Positions 52,774 through 61,173 of a stretch of 64,000 nt of DNA are shown one piece after another. The stretch is from Sulfitobacter sp. DFL-14 (GTDB lineage: Bacteria; Pseudomonadota; Alphaproteobacteria; Rhodobacterales; Rhodobacteraceae): NCBI RefSeq assembly GCF_003335585.1, contig NZ_QBFD01000046.1, forward strand, positions 211,345 through 275,344, written 5' to 3'. A model generated the notes under the pieces. It was not told where the DNA came from and made no database searches. It saw nothing but the letters and a program-made list of their open reading frames with translations. Made by a program: the position numbers and the translations under genes. Position 1 is the first letter of the stretch; each line of letters begins with the position of its first letter.

Positions 52774-53661
52774 TCAGGCCGGCTCGAACGGTTGATCTTC
52801 CGAACTCTCGACTTTCTGGCGGCCTGCAACGGCAACATTGTCGATCAGGCGGACACCATCCAGCCAGGCGGCCAGGAAAAGACGTGCGGGACGGTCGGCC
52901 ATTGTCATCAGCTCAAGGTCAGGATCGCTGCGCAGTTCCAGATAATCAATGCTGTCGAAGCCGGCGGAAAGCAGGGCTTCCCGTGCCGTATCGAGGGCCT
53001 GCGCGGGGTTTTCGCCCTGGGCGATGGCCCTCGCCGCGGTTGCCAGAACACGGCCGATGACCGGTGCCGTTTCACGCGGTTCGGCGCCGAGTCGCAGATT
53101 GCGTGACGACATGGCAAGTCCATCGTCCTCCCGGATGGTGGGGCAGCCGACGATCTCTGTCTTCAGGTCTAGGTCGGTTGCAAGACGCTTCACCACCTGC
53201 AGTTGCTGGTAGTCCTTCTCTCCGAAGAACGCACGGTCCGCGTCGGTCTGTAGCAGGAGCTTGGTGACCACCGTGGCGACCCCGTCGAAATGGCCGGGCC
53301 GGGTGGCACCGCAAAGACCGTCGCTGACGCCGGAAACGGTGACCGTGGTGGCGAAGCCCTCGGGATAGATTTCACCAGGCTCGGGAATGTAGAGTACGTC
53401 GATGCCGAAGGGGGCGAGTTTCTCGGCGTCGCTCTCTTCGGTGCGGGGATATTTCGCAAGATCCTCGGGGTTGTTGAACTGGCGGGGGTTCACGAAAAGC
53501 GTGACGATGACGTGATCGGTTCCCGCCCGCGCCGCCGCGACGAGGCTCAGATGCCCGGCGTGCAGCGCGCCCATCGTGGGGACGACGCCGATGGTCTCGC
53601 CGGCGCGGCGCCAGGTCTCGGTCAGGGCGCGGAGCGCGGCCTTTTGGCGGATGATCTGCAT
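52774..53661 (-). CDS. panC: Pantothenate synthetase
   Basis: A 295-residue ATP-dependent ligase joining pantoate and beta-alanine in the last step of pantothenate synthesis. The HIGH-like motif is in PTMGALHAGHLSLV, QFNNPEDLAKYPRT binds substrate, FFGEKDYQQL is characteristic, and the KMSKS-like loop is MSSRN. Its ATG at 53661 directly abuts the panB stop, so panB-panC is one operon, as in many proteobacteria. Confidence 0.97.
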   Translation of the reverse strand: MQIIRQKAALRALTETWRRAGETIGVVPTMGALHAGHLSLVAAARAGTDHVIVTLFVNPRQFNNPEDLAKYPRTEESDAEKLAPFGIDVLYIPEPGEIYPEGFATTVTVSGVSDGLCGATRPGHFDGVATVVTKLLLQTDADRAFFGEKDYQQLQVVKRLATDLDLKTEIVGCPTIREDDGLAMSSRNLRLGAEPRETAPVIGRVLATAARAIAQGENPAQALDTAREALLSAGFDSIDYLELRSDPDLELMTMADRPARLFLAAWLDGVRLIDNVAVAGRQKVESSEDQPFEPA

Positions 53662-54486
53662 TCATTCGGCTCCTTCATCAGTGAAGATATGACAGGCGGC
53701 GGGGAATTCGCGGGCGCGGACCTCGGCGGCATAGTCGCGGACCGCGGCGTGGGCATCGGTGGCAAGCTGGGCGTAGCGCTTCACGAACTTCGGCTTGAAG
53801 TCATCGAAGAGACCAAGCATGTCGTCGATCACGAGGATCTGCCCGTCGCATCCGGCCGAGGCACCGATGCCGATGGTCGGTATCGGCAGGTCGGCGGTGA
53901 TCCGGTCGGCGAGGGCGGCGGGGACCTTCTCCAGCACGATGGAGAAAGCGCCGGCCTCTGTCACTGCGGCTGCGTCTTGCAGGATGCGCGCCGCGTCCTC
54001 GCCCTTGCCCTGTACCCGGTAGCCACCGAGGGCGTTCACCGCCTGCGGGGTCAGACCGATATGGGCCATGACCGGAATGCCCCGGTCCGTCAGGAAACGG
54101 ATGGTCTCGGCCATGTGACGACCGCCTTCGAGCTTGACCGCCCCGGCGCCGGTCTCGGCCATGATCCGGGCGGCGCTGCGCAGGGCCTGGGCGGGCCCTT
54201 CCTCGTAGCTCCCAAACGGCATGTCGACCACCATGAGCGCGCGTTCGAGGCCGCGGGCCACTGCCTGCCCGTGCAGGATCATCATTTCGAGCGTGACCGG
54301 CAGGGTGGAGGGCAGGCCATGCAGCACCATGCCGACGCTGTCTCCGACAAGGACCACATCGCATTCCGCATCGGCGATCCGGGCGACGGGCGTGGTGTAG
54401 GCGGTCAGGCAGACCAGCGGCGTACCGCCCTTGCGGGCGCAGATGTCACTGGCGGTCAAGGCCTTCTGGGGGGCGGATTGGCTCAT
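53662..54486 (-). CDS. panB: 3-methyl-2-oxobutanoate hydroxymethyltransferase
   Basis: A 274-residue enzyme from the ATG at 54486, after AAAGGACTC. It transfers a hydroxymethyl group from methylene-tetrahydrofolate to 2-oxoisovalerate, giving ketopantoate. Conserved motifs: LTAYTTPVARI, VLVGDSVGMVLHGL (metal Asp), VDMPFGSY, KLEGG and GIGASAGCDGQILV with DDMLGL. Cytoplasmic. First gene of panBC. About 105 gene-free bases separate it from nadC. Confidence 0.97.
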   Translation of the reverse strand: MSQSAPQKALTASDICARKGGTPLVCLTAYTTPVARIADAECDVVLVGDSVGMVLHGLPSTLPVTLEMMILHGQAVARGLERALMVVDMPFGSYEEGPAQALRSAARIMAETGAGAVKLEGGRHMAETIRFLTDRGIPVMAHIGLTPQAVNALGGYRVQGKGEDAARILQDAAAVTEAGAFSIVLEKVPAALADRITADLPIPTIGIGASAGCDGQILVIDDMLGLFDDFKPKFVKRYAQLATDAHAAVRDYAAEVRAREFPAACHIFTDEGAE

Positions 54487-54591
54487 CTGAGTCCTTTCTC
54501 TGGACGCTCGGGCAGGGACATACGGCGTCACGGTCTATTGTGCAACCGCAGCGTAATATTGTTGCGCAATGAGCGGCGCTTTCTTTTCAAT

Positions 54592-55440
54592 TCAGAAATC
54601 CAACCCCAGGTCCAGGGTCTGCGCCGAATGCGTCAGCGCCCCGGAGGAAATATAGTCGACGCCTGTCGCCGCGACTTCTGCAATCCGGTCCAGCCGCATG
54701 TTGCCCGAGGCCTCCAGCACCAGGCGCCCGGCTGTCATCGCCACCGCCTCGCGCAGGGTCAGGGTGTCCATGTTGTCCAGCAGAACGACGTCGGCACCAC
54801 CCTCGTCCAGCACCTCTGCCAGCTGGTCCAGCCGGTCGACCTCGATCTCGCAGCGCACCATATGTGAGGCCTGCGCCTTCACCGCCTGCAGCACCGGGCG
54901 AATGCCGCCCGCCGCCGCGATATGATTGTCCTTGATCAGGATCGCGTCCGACAGCGAGAAACGGTGGTTGAACCCGCCGCCATGCAGCACTGCCTGTTTC
55001 TCGACCAGCCGCAGGCCGGGGGTGGTCTTGCGGGTGCAGGTCACGCGGGTCGCGGTGCCTTTCGTTTCCGCCACAAAGGACGCCGTCATCGTCGCGATCC
55101 CCGACAGCCGCCCGGCAAAGTTCAGCGCGACCCGTTCGGCCGACAGGATCGAGGCCGCGGCGCCTGAGATCTCCATCAGCAGATCGCCCGGCCGGATCGC
55201 GTCGCCATCTGCCTTATGCGTCGTAACCACAAGCGACGGATCGACCAGCCGGAAGGCCAGCGCCGCCACCTGCAGGCCCGAAACGACACCCGCCTTGCGC
55301 GCATTCAGCCGCGCGGTATAGCGCGTCGTCATCGGGATCACCGTTCGGGTAGTGATGTCGCCATAGGTCCCCAGATCCTCCAGCAACGCGGCGCGCACCA
55401 GCGGTTCCAGGATCAGGTCGGGCAGGGGGGTGGTATTCAT
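54592..55440 (-). CDS. nadC: Nicotinate-nucleotide pyrophosphorylase (carboxylating)
   Basis: A 282-residue quinolinate phosphoribosyltransferase that joins quinolinate and PRPP to nicotinate mononucleotide with CO2 release. Typical features: LLEDLGTYGDITTRT, RLSGIATMTASFV, TRKTTPGLRLVEKQAVLHGG with the substrate-binding Arg/Lys/His residues, and ILIKDNHIA. Its ATG overlaps the nadB stop by four bases. It completes the nadA-nadB-nadC operon. Confidence 0.97.
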   Translation of the reverse strand: MNTTPLPDLILEPLVRAALLEDLGTYGDITTRTVIPMTTRYTARLNARKAGVVSGLQVAALAFRLVDPSLVVTTHKADGDAIRPGDLLMEISGAAASILSAERVALNFAGRLSGIATMTASFVAETKGTATRVTCTRKTTPGLRLVEKQAVLHGGGFNHRFSLSDAILIKDNHIAAAGGIRPVLQAVKAQASHMVRCEIEVDRLDQLAEVLDEGGADVVLLDNMDTLTLREAVAMTAGRLVLEASGNMRLDRIAEVAATGVDYISSGALTHSAQTLDLGLDF

Positions 55441-57002
55441 GCGGGCTCCTTTCGGGCCTGGGCGCGGATCTGTCGCGCCTGTGCGAGCGTAAAGAAGGAT
55501 CTTTTGCCGGTTTCGCCCTGGACCTCGGGATGGTCCGAGCGGAAATGCGCCCCCCGGCTCTCTTTGCGGGCAAGGGCGGCGGCGGCGATCAGCGTGGCGG
55601 TTGCGGTCATGTTCAGCAGGGCGTCGCAGCCGGGCTGCGCGGTTTCGATCGCGGCAATCGTGTCGAGCGTGCGGCGCAGGCCGGCACCGGTACGGATCAC
55701 GCCGGCACCCTCGGTCATCGCCTGCCGCAACCGGGCGACAAGCGCCGGATCGGGTTCCACGGCCGGGACGAGGTCGGGCAGCAGGACCTGTGCGGCATCA
55801 CCCGTGTCCAGCCCCTTTGCTATCGCATCCGCGCAACGCCGTCCGTAGACCAGTGCCTCAAGCAACCCGTTCGACGCCAGCCGGTTCGCGCCATGCAACC
55901 CGGTCGAGGCGACCTCGCCACAAGCCCAAAGACCGGGCAGGGTGCTCGCTCCTTCGGCATCCGTCGCGATCCCGCCCATGTGGTAATGCGCGGCAGCGGC
56001 CACCGGGATCGGCTGCGTCACCGGATCGAGGCCCGACGCTCGGCAGGCGGCGGCAACCGCGGGGAAGTCGGTCAGAATGCGCGCGCCAAGGGCCGCCCGC
56101 GTGTCCAGCGACGGGGCCAGCCCGGCCTGCGTCTGGGCAAAGACGGCGCGCGCCACGATGTCGCGCGGCGCCAGCTCGGCGTCCGGATGTGCCGCCCGCA
56201 TGAAGCGTTCGCCATGCCTGTTGATCAGCGTCGCGCCGTCGCCGCGCAGCGCCTCGGTCGCCAGCGGCGCAGGGTCGTGACCACCGGCGATGGCGGTGGG
56301 GTGGAACTGCACGAACTCCGCATCGGCGATCACCGCCCCGGCCCGCGCCGCCATGCCCAGCACCTGCCCGCGGATGCGCGGCGGGTTGGTTGTCAGCGCA
56401 TAGAGCCCGCCCGAGCCGCCCCCGGCCAGCAGCACCGCCGCGCCGCGCAGCACAACCGAGCGCGACAGCCCGCCCGAGCAGCGCGCGACCTTGACCCCGC
56501 ATACGCGGCCATTCTCAACCCTCAGCGCGGTGGCCATCACGCCTTCCAGCACCTGCACATGAGGTGCTGCGCGGACCTGCGCGGTCAGGGCCTGCATGAT
56601 CTCGGCCCCGGCCTGATCGCCCCGCACCCGCACGACACGGGCAAAGCTGTGCGCCGCTTCGCGCGACAGGACGTAAGCGCCGTCCGCGGCCCGGTCGAAG
56701 GGCGTGCCCAGCCCGGTCAGGTCGAGGACATGCACCCGCGCCTCGGCCGTGACCGCCTGCGCCACCTGGGCATCGACGGTCCCCGCCCCGGCCCGTACCG
56801 TGTCACGCGCATGCGCCTCGGCGCTGTCCGCCGGGTCCATCGCCGCCGCCACACCGCCCTGTGCCCAGGCCGAGGAGGCGCCGGTACCCAGAGGCTCGGG
56901 CGAGATCATCAGGACGGGATGCGGGGCAAAGCGCAGCGCCGCATATTGCGCCGCCAGGCCGGCCCCGACGATCAGGACGCGGAGGGTGTCGATTGGGGTC
57001 AT
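55437..57002 (-). CDS. nadB: L-aspartate oxidase
   Basis: A 521-residue FAD enzyme that oxidises L-aspartate to iminoaspartate for NAD synthesis. The N-terminal dinucleotide loop is the variant VGAGLAAQYAAL; SSAWAQGGVAAAMDPADS, the HPTAI segment and HYHMGGIATDAEG are characteristic, as is GEVASTGLHGANRLASN near residue 355. The C-terminal helical domain is present. It lies between nadA (4 bases apart) and nadC (overlap). Confidence 0.96.
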   Translation of the reverse strand: MTPIDTLRVLIVGAGLAAQYAALRFAPHPVLMISPEPLGTGASSAWAQGGVAAAMDPADSAEAHARDTVRAGAGTVDAQVAQAVTAEARVHVLDLTGLGTPFDRAADGAYVLSREAAHSFARVVRVRGDQAGAEIMQALTAQVRAAPHVQVLEGVMATALRVENGRVCGVKVARCSGGLSRSVVLRGAAVLLAGGGSGGLYALTTNPPRIRGQVLGMAARAGAVIADAEFVQFHPTAIAGGHDPAPLATEALRGDGATLINRHGERFMRAAHPDAELAPRDIVARAVFAQTQAGLAPSLDTRAALGARILTDFPAVAAACRASGLDPVTQPIPVAAAAHYHMGGIATDAEGASTLPGLWACGEVASTGLHGANRLASNGLLEALVYGRRCADAIAKGLDTGDAAQVLLPDLVPAVEPDPALVARLRQAMTEGAGVIRTGAGLRRTLDTIAAIETAQPGCDALLNMTATATLIAAAALARKESRGAHFRSDHPEVQGETGKRSFFTLAQARQIRAQARKEPA

Positions 57003-57006
57003 CGGA

Positions 57007-58059
57007 TCAGCCGGACAGCTTCCGCGACAGGTCGATCATGCGCTGCACGGCGACACGGGCCTTGTCGGCGACAGCGACCTCAACCTCAACCGCGCCCTGC
57101 ATGCTGTGCAGCGACCAGAGCACCTTTTCCAGCGTGATCTTTTTCATGTAGGGGCACATGTTGCAGGGCCCGACAAAATCCACATCCGGCAGCGCGTCCG
57201 AGATGTTGGAGGCCATCGAGCATTCTGTGACCAGCATCGCCTTCTCGGGCCGTTCGGTCGTGACATAGTCGATGATGCCGCTGGTCGAGCCCGAGAAATC
57301 CGCCTCGGCCACCACATCGGGAGGGCATTCGGGGTGTGCAATGATACGGGTACCGGGGTGCCATTCGCGGAAATCGCGCAGGTCCTGGGCGGTAAATCGT
57401 TCATGCACGATGCAGGACCCATCCCACCAGACGATGCGCTTTTCCGGCACCTGCTGCGCGATGTTCTGCGCCAGGTACTTGTCCGGGGTCATGATGACCG
57501 TATCGCTTTCCTGCGCGCGCACAATCTGCGCCGCGTTCGACGAAGTGCAGCAGATGTCCGACGCCGCCTTCGCCTCGGCGGTTGTGTTCACATAGGTGAC
57601 GACAGGTGCGCCGGGGTATTTCGCGCGCATCTCGGCGATCCCCTCGGCGGTGATGCTTTCGGCCAGCGAACAGCCCGCTTCCATGTCGGGGATCAGCACC
57701 GTCTTGGACGGGTTCAGGATCTTTGAGGTCTCGGCCATGAAATGCACGCCGCATTGCACGATCACGTCAGCCTCGACCTTCGTGGCCTCGATCGCCAGCT
57801 GCAGGCTGTCGCCCACCACGTCGGCGATCCCGTGATAGATCTCGGGCGTCATGTAGTTATGCGCCAGGATCACCGCGTTCCGCTCGGCTTTCAGCTTGTT
57901 GATGGCAGCGACATAGGGCGCAAAGACAGCCCAGTCGGGTGGTGCCACGACGCGATCCATGCGGGCATAAATCCCGGACATCTCAGCGGCGAGGTCGGGA
58001 GAGGGGGTGAGATCGTAGTGATCGGCGAGTTCGGCGCGCAGCGCGAATTGATCGAGCAA
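57007..58059 (-). CDS. nadA: Quinolinate synthase A
   Basis: A 350-residue 4Fe-4S enzyme condensing iminoaspartate with dihydroxyacetone phosphate to quinolinate. The three cluster cysteines are in QCGVHFMAE, CCTSSNA (the middle one, within the family's usual range) and PCNMCPYMK; ILAHNYMTPEIY is also typical. First gene of nadABC. No riboswitch or NadQ/NrtR-type palindrome was recognised upstream. Confidence 0.96.
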   Translation of the reverse strand: MLDQFALRAELADHYDLTPSPDLAAEMSGIYARMDRVVAPPDWAVFAPYVAAINKLKAERNAVILAHNYMTPEIYHGIADVVGDSLQLAIEATKVEADVIVQCGVHFMAETSKILNPSKTVLIPDMEAGCSLAESITAEGIAEMRAKYPGAPVVTYVNTTAEAKAASDICCTSSNAAQIVRAQESDTVIMTPDKYLAQNIAQQVPEKRIVWWDGSCIVHERFTAQDLRDFREWHPGTRIIAHPECPPDVVAEADFSGSTSGIIDYVTTERPEKAMLVTECSMASNISDALPDVDFVGPCNMCPYMKKITLEKVLWSLHSMQGAVEVEVAVADKARVAVQRMIDLSRKLSG

Positions 58060-58384
58060 GAGCGGGGGTCCTCAGGTTATTGCGTGTCGCTGTATTGGGC
58101 GTGGGCTTCGGGCTGTCTACGGGCAGGTTGACGTAAGGGCAAGCTGGCGATGGCGCAATATTTCAATGACATACGCTAACATGTGCGGAGGCTTGCCGAT
58201 CCGCCGCCTGTTGATCGGCCTGCACCGGGTCTGCGGCCTTTTCGCCGATCATCATGCACCCGGCATTGAGCTTGCCGCATCATCAGACCAACCAGATCAG
58301 CCAATCCCGCGCTTGGTTCAGGTAGCGCCATGTTCCAAGAAACCTGATGGCGGTTACATTTGCCCTTTGTCGTTTCTGCGCGAG
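58060..58384. other. Gene-free stretch upstream of nadA
   Basis: 325 bases between the Oxygenase-NA gene end and the nadA start. Frames are open on both strands but are shadows without ribosome-binding sites or recognisable motifs. It must contain the nadA promoter; I see no clear terminator hairpin with U-run. Confidence 0.5.
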
Positions 58385-59104
58385 TTATTTTGCGTCGTGA
58401 AAAATCACCCCAAGCGTATGCCTTGTTCCGCTTCTGAGCCGGCTCACGCCGTGCCGCATGTTTACCCGATAATCGCGTTTCGAACCCGCGACAGGGCGAT
58501 TGCGCACCGCAAAGACAACAGCATCCCCCTGCGTCAGTGAAACGACTTCTGCACGGCTCTGCATGCGCGGCCTTTGCTCTGTCAAAACGAACTCTCCGCC
58601 GGTGAAGTCCTGTTCGGGGCGGGACAGAAGGATCGCCATTTGCAACGGAAACAGCAGATCTCCGTATACGTCCTGGTGAAGACAGTTGAAGTCGTTTTCC
58701 ACATATTGAAGAAGGAGCGGCGTCGGGCGTTTTTGACCGGCGCTGTGGCATTGCGCAATATAGTCTGCATGCTCCGAGGGAAACCGGGGGGCCAATCCCA
58801 TGCGTTCGTTCCATTCATTGGCGACAGGCACAAGCTTGTGGTAGATTTCCTCGCGCAGCGTCACGATCAGCCCGGGCAGCGGATAGGAAAAATACTTGTA
58901 CTCACCCTTGCCAAACCCGTGGCGTGCCATGTGAATATGACTGCGGAACGGTTCATCCTTCGGGTACAGCCGGGCCAGTTCTTCGCATTGCTCCGGTAAG
59001 AGCAGCCCTTTGAGCGTAGCGCAGCCGAAGGCGTTCAGCTCAGCCGCAAGGCGCGTGTCAGATATCCCGGCAATGCGGTTCAGGAGCGGTTGATTAACGG
59101 TCAT
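58385..59104 (-). CDS. 2OG-Fe(II) dioxygenase of the Oxygenase-NA (DNA damage) family
   Basis: A 239-residue protein from the ATG at 59104. Iron ligands are in CLHQDVYGD (HxD) and the late histidine in RRHTLG-type ending LRSGTRHTLGVIFHD, with the 2-oxoglutarate arginine near it. The SEHADYIAQCHSAGQKRPTP region and GGEFVLTEQRPRMQSRAE match PF09859, a family predicted to repair alkylated nucleic acids and often adjacent to ada. Exactly that context exists: an ada remnant ends 8 bases upstream and alkB lies 330 bases away. Confidence 0.8.
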   Translation of the reverse strand: MTVNQPLLNRIAGISDTRLAAELNAFGCATLKGLLLPEQCEELARLYPKDEPFRSHIHMARHGFGKGEYKYFSYPLPGLIVTLREEIYHKLVPVANEWNERMGLAPRFPSEHADYIAQCHSAGQKRPTPLLLQYVENDFNCLHQDVYGDLLFPLQMAILLSRPEQDFTGGEFVLTEQRPRMQSRAEVVSLTQGDAVVFAVRNRPVAGSKRDYRVNMRHGVSRLRSGTRHTLGVIFHDAK

Positions 59105-59111
59105 GTTCAGG

Positions 59112-59240
59112 TCACTCAGCTTTCCGCTCTGCTTGCAGTATTGCGCTTTTTCTTTCGACACCGCAGCGATACCCGGACAGGCCGCCGTCAGAGCGGACGA
59201 CGCGATGGTTCCCTGAATATCGAGCGGCAGGTTGATCCTA
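59112..59240 (-). pseudogene. ada: Remnant of ada (methylated-DNA-protein-cysteine methyltransferase)
   Basis: The minus strand from 59207 to the stop at 59112 reads HRVVRSDGGLSGYRCGVERK, the segment just after the catalytic PCHR cysteine of Ada/Ogt, and ends KAE-stop. Immediately upstream, in another frame (59207-59236), it reads INLPLDIQGT, which in Ada precedes FQ-x-x-VW, about 60 residues earlier. So an internal deletion removed the catalytic cysteine and shifted the frame. The rest of ada upstream is gone. The dioxygenase 8 bases downstream was probably its operon partner. Confidence 0.8.
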
Positions 59241-59328
59241 CAGCCCTTTATGCTGTTCTCTCTTTGCTTCTGTTTTGAGTTAAGTCGAAACGGGCCACCC
59301 GCCAGCCCGCTTCTTGCGCATAAATGCG

Positions 59329-59430
59329 TCAGATTTTGTTGACCGACACGCCGCCATCGACAACCATTGCGGTGTCGGCAACGAACCGGGAACTGTCAGA
59401 GGCGAGAAACACTGCGGTCTCGAAAACGAA
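59329..59430 (-). pseudogene. C-terminal stub of an SDR family oxidoreductase
   Basis: The minus-strand frame ending in TGA at 59329-59331 reads ETAVFLASDSSRFVAD, then TAMVVDGGVSVNKI. This is the standard ending of classical short-chain dehydrogenases (VxFLASDxSxFVTGxxxxVDGG). Only about 30 residues remain; the Rossmann motif and catalytic Tyr-Lys are missing. It lies between the ada remnant and alkB and marks another deletion junction, at about 59421-59436. Confidence 0.75.
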
Positions 59431-59435
59431 AGTTC

Positions 59436-60056
59436 TTATGCGTCTGGCCGGCGAATTTTTCGGAAGGTAAGGTTGATCCGGGCCGACGACACTTTCTTGC
59501 TCTTTGGCAGGCTGTGCAACCAGTGCGTTTGCGTCGTCCCACGCATTGTCAGAAGGCTGCCGTGTTCCAAAACCTGCGATACAGTCGCTTTTGTCTGTTT
59601 ATGCTTTAACGCGAACTTGCGCGCTGCCCCGAAGCTTACCGAACCAATGGTCCCGTTCCGGACCAGGTCTTTCTCGGCATCGCTGTGCCATGCCATACCC
59701 TGGCTGCCATCTTGGTAAAGGTTCAGCAGGCAGGAATTGAAAGTTTCGCCGCAGGTCGTCTCTACTTGCTTTTTGAGCGCCAGCAGCAGCGGCGTCCAGT
59801 GTAGCGCGGTTTTGGTGACTTTCGAGTAGGTGTATGAATAGGCGGCGTCTGCGTACCATGCCACCTGACGTTTGGTTGTGATCCGCTTTCCAAAAATGAC
59901 GGCTTCGTCGTGATGCCATGCGATATTGTTCTGCAAGGATCCTAGATAAAAATCTGCTTCGGCTTCGTCAAAAATCGGTCCGTAGTATTCAACTACTCCA
60001 TCCCGGGGCAACAAATTCCTGCGGGCGTTGTCGGTTCTGGCAAATAGATCCGTCAT
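59436..60056 (-). CDS. AlkB family alkylated-DNA repair dioxygenase (ALKBH2/3-like)
   Basis: A 206-residue Fe(II)/2-oxoglutarate enzyme, ATG at 60056. Iron ligands: HSD in MAWHSDAEKDL and the histidine in HWLHSLPKS; 2-oxoglutarate is held by SSARINLTFR. Substrate-lid residues resemble the ALKBH2/3 group (TKRQVAWYADAAYSYTYS). It oxidatively removes 1-methyladenine and 3-methylcytosine lesions. It is intact although both downstream neighbours (SDR, ada) are remnants. About 145 gene-free bases follow upstream. Confidence 0.92.
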   Translation of the reverse strand: MTDLFARTDNARRNLLPRDGVVEYYGPIFDEAEADFYLGSLQNNIAWHHDEAVIFGKRITTKRQVAWYADAAYSYTYSKVTKTALHWTPLLLALKKQVETTCGETFNSCLLNLYQDGSQGMAWHSDAEKDLVRNGTIGSVSFGAARKFALKHKQTKATVSQVLEHGSLLTMRGTTQTHWLHSLPKSKKVSSARINLTFRKIRRPDA

Positions 60057-60202
60057 CAATCTAACTCTCTGGCTTTCGAAGGCGTGAAGCCGGTAGCAGC
60101 GCCACGGAAACAGAAAAATACAATCCGTTTCTTGCGGTCAAAGTCACTTTTCTGGCCGAAAGGGGCCGTTGCACCAGCCAACCCATTTGGCCAAAGCCGT
60201 GC

Positions 60203-60715
60203 TTACATGCGAGACAGCCGGTCCTCATCGTCCACGACCTTCAGATCGCAGCCTTCGCCTGTCCATTTCCACAGAACGATGTTCATGGCGTTCGGTGGTG
60301 CGCCCTTTGCATAGCTTGGGACAAGGATACCGGCAAAACCCTCCGCGATAAGATTCTCCGCGAAGTCCTGTGTCGGCACCGCGCGCCCGTCAAACATCTT
60401 CATCCGCCAGCCCGGATCGGCGAGCGCGTTGTCCGACATGCCCCACCGGGCAAGCTGCTGCGCATCGCGGGTGTCGAAAATCGGCCCCAGATCGGCGATG
60501 TAGGACACAAGAACCGTAGGCTGCAGGCTGCCGGCCTGATTGGCTTCGCGCAGGGCCGTGGTTGGATCAAGCGCGGTATAAAGCGCCGGCGTCCCTTTGG
60601 CGTTCAGACGCCCGCCATGAAGCTCTGCGCCACGGCCAGACAGCGGCGCGCGGGCATAGACCGGATTCAGCGCGCGGTAGAGCGGCCCCTTGTAGCGCCC
60701 GTCGCTGAGAGGCAT
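60203..60715 (-). CDS. RES-domain toxin of a type II toxin-antitoxin system
   Basis: A 170-residue protein whose ATG at 60715 shares one base with the antitoxin stop. The RES fold's defining Arg, Glu and Ser are recognisable: LYRALNPVYARAPLSG, DPTTALREAN and a late VPSYAKGAPPNAMN. Characterised RES toxins degrade NAD+ (MbcT, Res) or ADP-ribosylate phosphoribosyl-pyrophosphate synthetase (ParT). Small cytoplasmic enzyme, held inactive by the Xre-type partner encoded just upstream. Confidence 0.88.
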   Translation of the reverse strand: MPLSDGRYKGPLYRALNPVYARAPLSGRGAELHGGRLNAKGTPALYTALDPTTALREANQAGSLQPTVLVSYIADLGPIFDTRDAQQLARWGMSDNALADPGWRMKMFDGRAVPTQDFAENLIAEGFAGILVPSYAKGAPPNAMNIVLWKWTGEGCDLKVVDDEDRLSRM

Positions 60716-61065
60716 CAGGCAAAGACACCTGCGTCGACTGCGTCGATATATTCGAGAACCTGTTGCGCCTTGCCTTCCTGCACGAGCTGCATCGCGGTCC
60801 GGCCATCGAAACCGGGCAGGGGCTCTGACCGATACCAGGCATAGGCCATCAGCTCCGACCCAAATCGGTGCTGGACCTTGTTGAGCACTTCGACCAGCTC
60901 GCGCAGACGGCGCTGTGTCTTGTCCGAATTGATGCGGGTGCGCCGCTGCAGCGCGTCTTTGCCAAGGCCGACGGTCATGGCGATTTCTTCCGCAGAGGTG
61001 CGGAGCGCAGCAGCGATCTTGCGCGGTTCGAATTGCCCGCCAACGGCAACGGTTGTGATCTGCAT
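60715..61065 (-). CDS. Xre/MbcA/ParS-type antitoxin
   Basis: A 116-residue protein. The ATG at 61065 has GAGGA at good spacing; earlier in-frame ATGs (to 61086) are alternatives. The N-terminal half has the helix-turn-helix-like region (RKIAAALRTSAEEIAMTVGLG), and the C-terminal DUF2384 domain (FGSELMAYAWYRSEPLPGFDGRTAMQLV in two parts) ends in a tail that plugs the toxin site. It binds the RES toxin and represses the operon. Antitoxin precedes toxin, the usual order. Confidence 0.88.
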   Translation of the reverse strand: MQITTVAVGGQFEPRKIAAALRTSAEEIAMTVGLGKDALQRRTRINSDKTQRRLRELVEVLNKVQHRFGSELMAYAWYRSEPLPGFDGRTAMQLVQEGKAQQVLEYIDAVDAGVFA

Positions 61066-61173
61066 GACAGTCCTCATATCGGTCATATTGCCAGCATATA
61101 GCGTCAAAAGTTCCGTTATGCAAGGTCTGAGGCACCTTTTGGCCTGGCAGGGGCGGCGGGCTGGGGTTGTAGG

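Noticed and set aside
58166..58540. 124-codon plus-strand frame between nadA and the Oxygenase-NA gene
   Set aside because: Composition and lack of motif suggest chance; it overlaps the end of the dioxygenase gene.
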